Assembly: GCA_016935035.1 (NCBI GenBank)
Contig: JAFGRR010000486.1
Span: 1-5,606, forward strand
Length of the DNA stretch: 5,606 nucleotides
From: Phycisphaerae bacterium
Lineage (GTDB): Bacteria; Planctomycetota; Phycisphaerae; UBA1845; Fen-1342
Direction of reading: 5' to 3'
Numbering within the stretch: position 1 is the first letter of the stretch; each line of letters starts with the position of its first letter. The notes under the pieces were generated by a model, which was not told the origin of the DNA, searched no databases, and saw only the letters and a program-made list of their open reading frames with translations. Positions 1 through 5,606 of this stretch are shown piece after piece. A program made the translations under genes and the position numbers.

Positions 1-20
1 GCCGCTCCCGCCGCGCCGTG

Positions 21-2840
21 CTACAACTGGCGGCTCACTTCGACGATCTCGTATGCCTCGATCCGGTCGCCCGGCTTGACGTCATCGTAATTCTCGATGC
101 GGATACCGCACTCAAACCCGGCCCGCACCTCGCGTACGTCTTCCTTGAACCTGCGTAACGAGGCAATGTTCGATCCCTCGACCACCACACGCCCGTCGCG
201 CACCAGCCGCACCTTGTGATTCCGCTGGATCAGGCCGTCGGTCACGTAGCAGCCCGCGATCGAACCCATGCGTGTGATATGGAAGACCTGGCGAACCTCG
301 ACCGTCCCGCGCGCCTCTTCCTGCTGCATTGGCTCGAGCAGGCCCTCCAGCGCCTGGTGGACATCCGAGAGAATCTCGTAGATCACGCGGTAGTTCCGGA
401 TCTCCACACCGACCTCGTCCGCCAGTTGCCGCGCCCGATCGTCGGCCACCACGTGGAAACCGATGATGATCGCGCTGGATGCCTGGGCGAGGGCTACGTC
501 CGCCTCGGACACCGCCCCGACGGCGACGTGCAGAATACGCAACTCGGCCTTGTCACGCGGGAACTCTTCCAGTTGCTGCTTGAGCGTCTCGACCGAGCCC
601 TGCACGTCGGCCTTGACGATGACGTTCAAAACAGGAATCTCGGCCTCGCCAGCGCCGGCCAGCAGTGCCTCCAGGCCCTGGGCCTTCTGCGATGTGCGCA
701 GACCCTGCTGACGCCGCTCACGCGCCACCTCGCCGGCGATGTTCTTCGCCCGCGCGATGTCCGACACGACGTACAGCCGATCGCCGGCGTTCGGCAGCGC
801 GTCGAGACCAACCACGGCCACCGGCGTCCCCGGCTCCGCTTCTTTCAGTGTCTTGCCACGCGGATCAAGCAGGCTGCGTACCCGGCCGCTGCCAGGCCCG
901 CAGACGATCGTCTGACCGGTCTTGAGCGTGCCTTCCTGCATCAGGACCCGGGCCACAACGCCGCGCCCCTCACGCATCTCGGCCTCAATGACGGTCGCCA
1001 CCGCGGGCACCGTCGGGTCGGCCCTGAGCTCCATCAGTTCGCTTAGCGTGGCGAGGTGTGACAGCAGGTCTTCGATGCCCTCGCCGGTCGTCGCGCTGGT
1101 CTTGATGACGTCGGTGCTGCCACCCCACTCCGACGGAGTCAGGTCGTGTTCGGACAACTGGGAATAGATGCGGTTGAGGTCGATGCCGGGTAGGTCGATC
1201 TTGTTCAGGGCAACCACGATCTGCACGCCGGCCGCCTTCGCGTGAGCTATGGCTTCCGCCGTCTGGGGCATGACCCCGTCGTCGGCCGCTACGACAAGCA
1301 CCACCACGTCTGTCAGGTTGGCGCCGCGAGCTCGCATGCTTGTGAAGGCCTCGTGGCCCGGCGTGTCGAGGAACGTCACGTGCAGATCGCCGTGGGCAAT
1401 ACGCGAGGCACCGATGTGCTGCGTGATGCCGCCCGCCTCTCCCTTGGCCACGGCCGAATTCCGAATGCGGTCGAGCAAAGATGTCTTGCCGTGATCAACG
1501 TGCCCAAGCATGGCCACCACTGGGGGCCGCGGCTTCAGTTGCTTGCGCTCGCGGGCAGCGACTTCATCCTGGAGTTTTTCCAATGCGGAGCGCGCCTTTT
1601 CTATGTGCAGGCTGATGCCAAGGTCGATAGCGACGATCTCCGCCTGCTCGGCGTCAATCATCTCGTTGACGGTCATGAAACGACCGCTGTGCTCCACCAG
1701 TTTCTTGACCACCTGCGAAAACGGTACGCCGATCGTCGCACAGAAGTCCTTTAGGATAATCGGTGTCGTAATCTCAATATCGCCTGCGCGCGCCGGCGAA
1801 CGGCCTGTGGCGGCGGCCGACGCCTGACGCCGGCGTTCGGCGGCGCGGCGTGAGCGCAACCCAAGCCCAGTCACGCTCGCCAAGCGTTCTTTGCGCTCCA
1901 GCAGGTCCTGATCTCGCCACTCGCGGACGCGTTCCCCCGCCTCGCTTGAACCATCACCCCGGCGCGGGCTGCGCGCATGTGGCCGGCCTTCCGCGTCATC
2001 CTTACCGCCACGCCGGCCGCGCGGCTTCCGACTCGAACCTGCGGCACCGCCACTAGTCGCCGGTTCACCGACGCCCGGCGTGACCGGCGACCGCGGGCGC
2101 GGCGGGCGAACACGCTCCGGCGCCTCGATTCGTACTACGCGCGGGCCTTGGAGTTCCGCCGGTTTGGGCACCAATTGCGGGCCGGCCGGCATCACCGGCT
2201 GCGGCGGCAACACCTGCGTGGGCGGCGCGATAATTTGTGGCCCGCGTGGCGGGGAAACCGTCGGCTCGGCCGGCTTCTCCTCGGCGTCCGCTGGCGCCAC
2301 CGGAGCCTCCGGCGCGGGTTCCGCGCCTGGTTCCAGCTTGGCCGCCGGCGCCAACAACCCTTCTTCCGCTGGGGCAACCGGCTCAGCCACGGGGGTATCC
2401 GCGGCGCCAGCAACTTCGGTAACCTCAGCCGCCAGCGTTTCCGGCTCAGGAGGCGCGACCGCCACTTCCGTAGCGACCGGCTCTGGCGTCGGGGCGGCGA
2501 CCTCGTCGGCCTCGGCAGCCTGGTCGACCTCGACAGAATCGGTAGGCGGAGCCTCAGTAACGGCATCTACCGTCGCTTCACCGCTGTCAGCCTCTTCCGC
2601 ATCAGAGGTTCGACGTCGCGGGCGGGCGACTTTGTCCAGATCTACTGAGGGGGCTATTTCTACTGACGTGACGTCTGCTTCCAGGCTAAACCACTCGCGG
2701 ATTGACTCCGCTAGACCGATGGAAACCGCAGCCATGTGATTCTTCAGCTCGATTCCCTCGGCCTCGCACTTGCCGATGATCTCTTTCGAGGCCACGCCAA
2801 GCTCTTTGGCCAATGTATGAACTCTCAGCGTCTTGGCCAC
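21..2840 (-). CDS. infB: Translation initiation factor IF2
   Basis: This encodes the GTPase that brings initiator fMet-tRNA to the 30S subunit and promotes 50S joining in the cytoplasm. The first IF2_N domain covers about residues 1-53 (begins MAKTLRVHTLAKELG). A low-complexity Ala/Pro/Glu then Arg/Gly-rich linker covers about 55-350, and a second IF2_N-like domain about 357-415. The G domain starts near 437 and all five motifs are intact: GHVDHGKT 446-453, GITQHIG 471-477, DTPGH 492-496, NKID 546-549 and SATTG 582-586. Domain II follows at about 610-700, domain III at about 730-830 and the fMet-tRNA-binding C2 domain at about 843-935. C2 keeps the Cys of AGC (864), the Arg-Arg-Phe-Lys stretch (896-899) and Glu910, which match residues known to contact fMet in Bacillus IF2. 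The start is GTG, chosen because the protein then opens as IF2 does and GGAG lies 6 bases upstream. At 939 residues it is within the range of long IF2 forms. The gene upstream is divergent, not nusA. Identification is very secure. Confidence 0.98.
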   Translation of the reverse strand: MAKTLRVHTLAKELGVASKEIIGKCEAEGIELKNHMAAVSIGLAESIREWFSLEADVTSVEIAPSVDLDKVARPRRRTSDAEEADSGEATVDAVTEAPPTDSVEVDQAAEADEVAAPTPEPVATEVAVAPPEPETLAAEVTEVAGAADTPVAEPVAPAEEGLLAPAAKLEPGAEPAPEAPVAPADAEEKPAEPTVSPPRGPQIIAPPTQVLPPQPVMPAGPQLVPKPAELQGPRVVRIEAPERVRPPRPRSPVTPGVGEPATSGGAAGSSRKPRGRRGGKDDAEGRPHARSPRRGDGSSEAGERVREWRDQDLLERKERLASVTGLGLRSRRAAERRRQASAAATGRSPARAGDIEITTPIILKDFCATIGVPFSQVVKKLVEHSGRFMTVNEMIDAEQAEIVAIDLGISLHIEKARSALEKLQDEVAARERKQLKPRPPVVAMLGHVDHGKTSLLDRIRNSAVAKGEAGGITQHIGASRIAHGDLHVTFLDTPGHEAFTSMRARGANLTDVVVLVVAADDGVMPQTAEAIAHAKAAGVQIVVALNKIDLPGIDLNRIYSQLSEHDLTPSEWGGSTDVIKTSATTGEGIEDLLSHLATLSELMELRADPTVPAVATVIEAEMREGRGVVARVLMQEGTLKTGQTIVCGPGSGRVRSLLDPRGKTLKEAEPGTPVAVVGLDALPNAGDRLYVVSDIARAKNIAGEVARERRQQGLRTSQKAQGLEALLAGAGEAEIPVLNVIVKADVQGSVETLKQQLEEFPRDKAELRILHVAVGAVSEADVALAQASSAIIIGFHVVADDRARQLADEVGVEIRNYRVIYEILSDVHQALEGLLEPMQQEEARGTVEVRQVFHITRMGSIAGCYVTDGLIQRNHKVRLVRDGRVVVEGSNIASLRRFKEDVREVRAGFECGIRIENYDDVKPGDRIEAYEIVEVSRQL

Positions 2841-2846
2841 GCAAGT

Positions 2847-2850
2847 CTCC
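2847..2850 (-). promoter_or_regulatory. Ribosome binding site of infB
   Basis: Read on the minus strand this is GGAG, within CGGAGA, 6 bases before the GTG start codon at 2838-2840. It supports GTG as the true start. The complement to the 16S anti-Shine-Dalgarno is four bases with good spacing. Confidence 0.75.
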
Positions 2851-3171
2851 GTGCCACAACGATACCGTTCGTCTCGGGCTCATGTTGTCATGCCGTCATC
2901 TTCAACATCACAAGCATCCTGATAGCACAATCTGCGGCGTCGTGAAGAACTCCACCTGATTGACGGCGCGAGCCCACTCCTGTCCACCGCCGGGCGCGCG
3001 TACCGCGCCAAGCAGCTCCAAGCAAGTCTGGTAGACTCCGATAGGCCGCTAACATACCACAGAAATCCGAGTTACGCCACACTGCCCGCCCGCCCTTCTC
3101 AAGAAATCACCTAAACCCAAACCGGCGCGCGCACGGGACGCCTACACCCACGGCGACAAACCGACTTGAAT

Positions 3172-3189
3172 GTTGACAACCCTGTCAAC
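3172..3189. promoter_or_regulatory. Operator-like inverted repeat over the -35 box
   Basis: The segment GTTGACA-ACCC-TGTCAAC is a perfect inverted repeat with 7-base arms and a 4-base centre. It covers the whole -35 hexamer of the predicted glycosyltransferase promoter and the first bases of the spacer. A dimeric regulator bound here would block RNA polymerase. The repeat alone does not identify the regulator, and no regulator gene is in the window. Half of the symmetry comes from the -35 consensus itself, so chance cannot be excluded. Confidence 0.4.
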
Positions 3190-3201
3190 GCAGCGTACCT
3201 T
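3173..3201 (+). promoter_or_regulatory. Sigma-70-type promoter for the glycosyltransferase-GH57 pair
   Basis: A perfect consensus -35 hexamer TTGACA (3173-3178) is followed after exactly 17 bases by TACCTT (3196-3201). TACCTT matches TATAAT at the first, second and last positions, which are the most important ones. Transcription would start near 3207-3210 and give a leader of about 140 bases before the ATG at 3350. The orientation and spacing fit the downstream gene pair. The same palindrome also puts a TTGACA on the minus strand, but no -10-like hexamer lies at the right distance for infB. The call rests on sequence alone. Confidence 0.55.
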
Positions 3202-3248
3202 TCTGTCCGATTGAGAACCTCAGGAGAACGGCCGCGGGGTGCACGGCT

Positions 3249-3353
3249 ATGTTGTTTCCGCTGGTTCCTACGCAACAGATCGGTCGGCAGGCACCGCTTT
3301 CCGGACGCGTGGTTCTCCATGCGTACCGGCCCCATGAACTGAGGTACCAATGA
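3249..3353 (+). CDS. Possible 34-codon leader ORF overlapping the glycosyltransferase start
   Basis: An ATG at 3249 opens a 34-residue frame (begins MLFPLVPTQQ, ends HELRYQ). Its TGA stop at 3351-3353 overlaps the ATG of the glycosyltransferase as ATGA. Such an overlap is the usual geometry of translational coupling, and the Shine-Dalgarno of the main gene (3341-3344) lies inside this frame. The peptide's own ribosome site is weak: a G-rich GGGGTG at 3236-3241 is the only candidate within normal distance. The peptide has no signal sequence, membrane segment or family motif that I recognise. It could be a regulatory leader, a tiny protein or a chance frame in GC-rich DNA; chance is a serious possibility. 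Confidence 0.22.
   Translation: MLFPLVPTQQIGRQAPLSGRVVLHAYRPHELRYQ
3341..3344 (+). promoter_or_regulatory. Ribosome binding site of the glycosyltransferase
   Basis: GAGG lies 5 bases before the ATG at 3350-3352, within CTGAGGTACC. It gives four matches to the anti-Shine-Dalgarno at near-ideal spacing and fixes the start of the glycosyltransferase. Confidence 0.75.
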
Positions 3354-4663
3354 GAGTCTTGATGCTCGGTTGGGAGTTCCCTCCGTACATCAGCGGTGGT
3401 CTGGGCACCGCCTGCTATGGTCTGACACGTGGCCTAGATCGCCTCGGAACGTCGATTACATTCGTTCTGCCTCGGCCAGTCGCAGGGGCCCAGCCGGGGC
3501 ATGTCGAGTTGGTCTCCGGCGACCCGACCACGGTTGCCGGCACGACGACCACCCCGACAGGCGAACCCAGCGGCCCAATCTCACACTTGAAGCTCCTGGC
3601 CGTTAATGCCAACCTCCAGCCATACGGACGCCCCGAAGATTTCAGGGAGCCCGTCGTCTCCGAGGTGCCGGCAGCAAACGCCACCAAGCCTGCCTCCAAC
3701 CCCGGCGCACCAGGCTGCGAGGGCGGCCACTACGATGGCGACCTCTTCGGCGAGATTGACCGCTACGCCCGCGCGGCTCATGAGATCGCCCAAAAACACA
3801 GCTTCGACGTCGTCCACGCGCATGACTGGATGACCTATCTCGCCGGAATGGCGGCCGCCGAGGTCAGCGGCAAGCCGCTGGTCGTCCACGTGCACTCGAC
3901 CGAGTTTGACCGCTCCGGCCTGCACGTAAACCAGCGGATTTACGACATCGAGCGCGCCGGGCTGCACGCCGCCGACCGCATCATCGCCGTTAGCCACCTG
4001 ACTCGGAACCTAGTTATCCGACACTACGGCATCGACGCGACCAAGGTCGAGGTGGTTTACAACGCGATCGACGAGAACGGCAACGGTGCCGCCGAGCCGC
4101 TGCCCCCCATCACGCGCCACGACAAGATCGTCCTTTTCCTCGGCCGCATCACGATGCAGAAAGGCCCCGAGTACTTCCTGTCGGCGGCCAAGCGCGTGCT
4201 TGAAGTGATGGACAACGTGCGGTTTGTAATGGCCGGCAGCGGCGACCTCGTGCGACCCATGATCGAAAAGGCCGCCGAGATGGGCATCGGCCATCGCGTG
4301 CTGTTCACGGGTTTCCTACGCGGCGACGACGTGCGCAAGGTCTTCCGCATGGCCGACTTGTACGTGATGCCTTCGGTCTCCGAACCCTTCGGAATCGCCC
4401 CGCTCGAAGCCCTGGCACACAACGTCCCGGTCCTGATCTCCAAGCAGAGCGGCGTCGCCGAGGTACTAACGCACGCGCTGAAGGTCGACTTCTGGGACGT
4501 CAACGAAATGGCAAACAAGATTCTGGCGGTACTGCGGCACCCACCCCTCCAGCAAACGTTGCGCGATCACGGCAATATCGAGGTCAGCCGCTTCAGTTGG
4601 TCGGACGCCGCCGCCCTATGCATCCGCGTATATGAACAGGTCCGCGCCGCGCGCGGCGTGTGA
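3350..4663 (+). CDS. GT-B glycosyltransferase, glycogen-synthase-like (GT4/GT5 type)
   Basis: This is a predicted cytoplasmic retaining glycosyltransferase that moves a sugar from a nucleotide donor, probably ADP- or UDP-glucose, to an alpha-glucan or similar acceptor. The N-terminal Rossmann domain opens with WEFPPYISGGLGTACYGL (residues 8-25), whose GGLG loop binds the donor phosphates. HAHDW at 156-160 and the HVHSTEFDR stretch at 180-188 are typical of the family. The C-terminal domain has GRITMQKG (265-272), with the donor-binding Arg266 and Lys271, and the EX7E motif in EPFGIAPLEAL (Glu345 and Glu353). Residues about 42-125 form a Thr/Pro/Ala-rich segment of uncertain fold before the DLFGEIDRYA helix. 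There is no signal peptide or membrane segment. The length of 437 is usual. Position 15 is Ser, where classical GlgA has the KxGGL lysine, so a plain glgA label is not justified. The next gene, a GH57 enzyme, starts 11 bases later, which supports a role in glucan metabolism. Confidence 0.9.
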   Translation: MRVLMLGWEFPPYISGGLGTACYGLTRGLDRLGTSITFVLPRPVAGAQPGHVELVSGDPTTVAGTTTTPTGEPSGPISHLKLLAVNANLQPYGRPEDFREPVVSEVPAANATKPASNPGAPGCEGGHYDGDLFGEIDRYARAAHEIAQKHSFDVVHAHDWMTYLAGMAAAEVSGKPLVVHVHSTEFDRSGLHVNQRIYDIERAGLHAADRIIAVSHLTRNLVIRHYGIDATKVEVVYNAIDENGNGAAEPLPPITRHDKIVLFLGRITMQKGPEYFLSAAKRVLEVMDNVRFVMAGSGDLVRPMIEKAAEMGIGHRVLFTGFLRGDDVRKVFRMADLYVMPSVSEPFGIAPLEALAHNVPVLISKQSGVAEVLTHALKVDFWDVNEMANKILAVLRHPPLQQTLRDHGNIEVSRFSWSDAAALCIRVYEQVRAARGV

Positions 4664-4674
4664 TTGGACTCTTA

Positions 4675-5606
4675 ATGGCCTCGGTCTGCTTCTACTTTCA
4701 AGTGCATCAGCCTTTCCGGCTGCGGCGTTATAGCATCTTCGACTCCGACACCAACTACGCCGACGACGACACCAACGCCGCCATCCTCAGAAAAATCGCC
4801 CAGAAGTGCTACCTACCCGCCAACCAGATCATGCTCGATCTCGTCCGGCGGCACGGCGGCCGCTTCCGTGTCTCGTATAGTCTCTCCGGCGTCGTCCTGG
4901 AGCAATTCGATCGCTACATGCCCGAGGTGCTCGAATCGTTCCAAGCCCTGGCCGAGACCGGCGCCGTCGAGTTTCTCTCCGAGACCTATTACCACTCGCT
5001 GAATTTCCTCTACTCCCGCGAGGAGTTCATCGAGCAGATCATGATGCACCGCGCCCGCATCGAAGAGCTCTTCGGCCAGACGCCGACAGTCTTCCGCAAC
5101 ACCGAGCTGATCTACTGCAACAGCGTGGCGATCGCCGCCGCCGAACTCGGCTATAAGGCCGTGCTCTGCGAAGGTGCCGATCATCTGCTGGGCTATCGCG
5201 AGCCGACCTACATCTACTCGCCGCCCGAGATTCAGTCACCTAAGCTGCTGCTCAAGAACTACCGCCTGTCCGACGACATCGCCTTTCGCTTCTCCAACCG
5301 CGACTGGGCCGATTGGCCGCTCACCGCCGACAAGTTCGCCCGCCGCATCGACGAGATCAACGGCAACGGCTATGTCGTCAACCTGTTCATGGACTACGAA
5401 ACCTTCGGCGAGCACCAGTGGGCCGACACCGGCATCTTCGAATTCCTGAAATGCCTGCCTGACGAAGTGCTCAAGCTGCCCGGCAATGACTTCAAAACCC
5501 CCGGCGAATGTGCCGACACCTACGCTCCCAGCGGCGAATACGACGTCCCGCACATGATCTCATGGGCCGACACCGAGCGAGACCTCTCCGCCTGGCTCGG
5601 CAACGC
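4675..5606 (+). CDS. Glycoside hydrolase family 57, alpha-amylase-like (3' end outside window)
   Basis: The first 310 residues of a GH57 enzyme are present and the frame is open to the right edge. GH57 enzymes cleave or rearrange alpha-glucans with a retaining mechanism on a (beta/alpha)7 barrel. Conserved regions appear in order: HQPFR at 11-15, GQTPTVFRNTELIY at 134-147, CEGAD at 165-169 with the expected nucleophile Glu166, and FMDYETFGEHQW at 238-249 with the expected acid/base Asp240. WADTERDLSAWLGN (297-310) matches the next conserved block. All key residues are intact. No signal peptide is seen, so it probably acts in the cytoplasm. ATG at 4675 is preferred because relatives begin M-x-SVCFYFQVHQP. 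An in-frame GTG at 4660 would add five residues and overlap the previous stop as GTGA. Neither start has a strong Shine-Dalgarno, which fits translational coupling to the glycosyltransferase. Alpha-amylase is the likeliest activity; 4-alpha-glucanotransferase or a related activity remains possible. Confidence 0.92.
   Translation, partial: MASVCFYFQVHQPFRLRRYSIFDSDTNYADDDTNAAILRKIAQKCYLPANQIMLDLVRRHGGRFRVSYSLSGVVLEQFDRYMPEVLESFQALAETGAVEFLSETYYHSLNFLYSREEFIEQIMMHRARIEELFGQTPTVFRNTELIYCNSVAIAAAELGYKAVLCEGADHLLGYREPTYIYSPPEIQSPKLLLKNYRLSDDIAFRFSNRDWADWPLTADKFARRIDEINGNGYVVNLFMDYETFGEHQWADTGIFEFLKCLPDEVLKLPGNDFKTPGECADTYAPSGEYDVPHMISWADTERDLSAWLGN

Larger units (their letters stand above)
2841..3349. 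other. Divergent intergenic region between infB and the glucan genes
   Basis: This 509-base stretch holds no gene I can support except the short candidates in its right part. From 2841 to about 3170 I see only small repeats. They are a GC hairpin (GGCGCG 2993-2998 with CGCGCC 3004-3009, 5-base loop), a 5-bp stem (AGTCT 3025-3029 with AGACT 3033-3037) and a direct repeat CCAAGCA (3008-3014 and 3018-3024). None has a U-tract or another feature that would make it a terminator. No tRNA T-arm motif or conserved riboswitch core was recognised. The promoter and leader of infB must lie here unless infB is read from further upstream, but no clear -35/-10 pair faces it. The right part, from 3172 on, contains the promoter, operator-like repeat and leader of the glycosyltransferase. 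Confidence 0.8.

Noticed and set aside
1977..2648. Plus-strand open frame of 223 codons antisense to infB
   Set aside because: It is rich in Arg, Gly and Leu, shows no domain, and fully overlaps the securely identified infB. It is a shadow of its biased codon use.
2080..2739. Plus-strand open frame of 219 codons over the infB N-terminal region
   Set aside because: It lies antisense to the Ala/Pro/Glu-rich IF2 linker, where GC-rich repetitive codons keep other frames open. Its translation is a low-complexity Ser/Ala/Gly string with no family features.
2993..3037. GC hairpin and adjacent 5-bp stem as a possible terminator or structured RNA
   Set aside because: Stems are short (6 and 5 bp), no T-tract follows on either strand, and no conserved RNA family core was recognised.
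3047..3056. TATGTT read on the minus strand as a -10 for infB
   Set aside because: It matches TATAAT at four of six positions, but no -35-like hexamer lies 16-18 bases upstream, so I did not list it as a promoter.
2888..3082. Minus-strand 64-codon frame (GTG start) between the divergent genes
   Set aside because: No recognisable motif, an Arg-rich composition typical of chance frames in GC-rich DNA, and no Shine-Dalgarno that I trust. It could at most be part of the infB leader.
3111..3350. Minus-strand 79-codon frame overlapping the glycosyltransferase leader
   Set aside because: It needs a TTG start, runs antisense through the predicted promoter and leader, and has an Arg-rich sequence without family features.
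3581..3997. Minus-strand 138-codon frame antisense to the glycosyltransferase
   Set aside because: It is the reverse-strand shadow of a gene whose motifs are clear. Val/Gly/Asp-rich translation is what reverse-complemented GC-rich codons give.
4813..5184. Minus-strand 123-codon frame antisense to the GH57 gene
   Set aside because: It mirrors the GH57 coding frame codon by codon and has no independent support.

Overview
The window looks like ordinary chromosomal DNA from a GC-rich bacterium. It carries a bacterial-type translation initiation factor IF2, bacterial Shine-Dalgarno sequences and one sigma-70-like promoter. The long Ala/Pro/Glu-rich IF2 linker and the pairing of a GT-B glycosyltransferase with a GH57 amylase-type enzyme remind me of Planctomycetota (Phycisphaerae-like). 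That placement comes from remembered family patterns, not from a search, and should be held loosely.

Layout: the left half (21-2840, minus strand) is a complete infB gene encoding IF2 (939 residues, GTG start). Only 20 bases lie beyond its stop, so its downstream neighbour is unknown. A 509-base intergenic region (2841-3349) separates infB from a divergent gene pair on the plus strand. The first gene (3350-4663) encodes a GT-B fold, glycogen-synthase-like glycosyltransferase of 437 residues. The second (4675 to the right edge) encodes a GH57 glycoside hydrolase; 310 residues are present and the C-terminus is cut off by the window end. Only 11 bases separate these two genes, so they are almost certainly co-transcribed. 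They probably act together on an alpha-glucan such as glycogen or maltodextrin, one building chains and the other cleaving or rearranging them.

The intergenic region holds most of the non-coding interest. There is a perfect -35 box (TTGACA, 3173-3178) 17 bases upstream of a plausible -10 (TACCTT, 3196-3201), aimed at the glycosyltransferase. The -35 lies inside a perfect 7+7 inverted repeat (3172-3189) that could be an operator. The roughly 140-base leader that follows contains two overlapping short reading frames. One of them (3249-3353) ends by overlapping the glycosyltransferase start in an ATGA, the arrangement typical of translational coupling. The leader also has two GAGAAC repeats that could compete for one complementary segment. 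I found no convincing promoter for infB.

I saw no tRNA, rRNA, CRISPR array, insertion sequence or phage gene. I also saw no clearly new multi-gene system. The best leads are the leader and operator of the glucan genes, and the absence in the glycosyltransferase of the lysine that marks classical GlgA enzymes.
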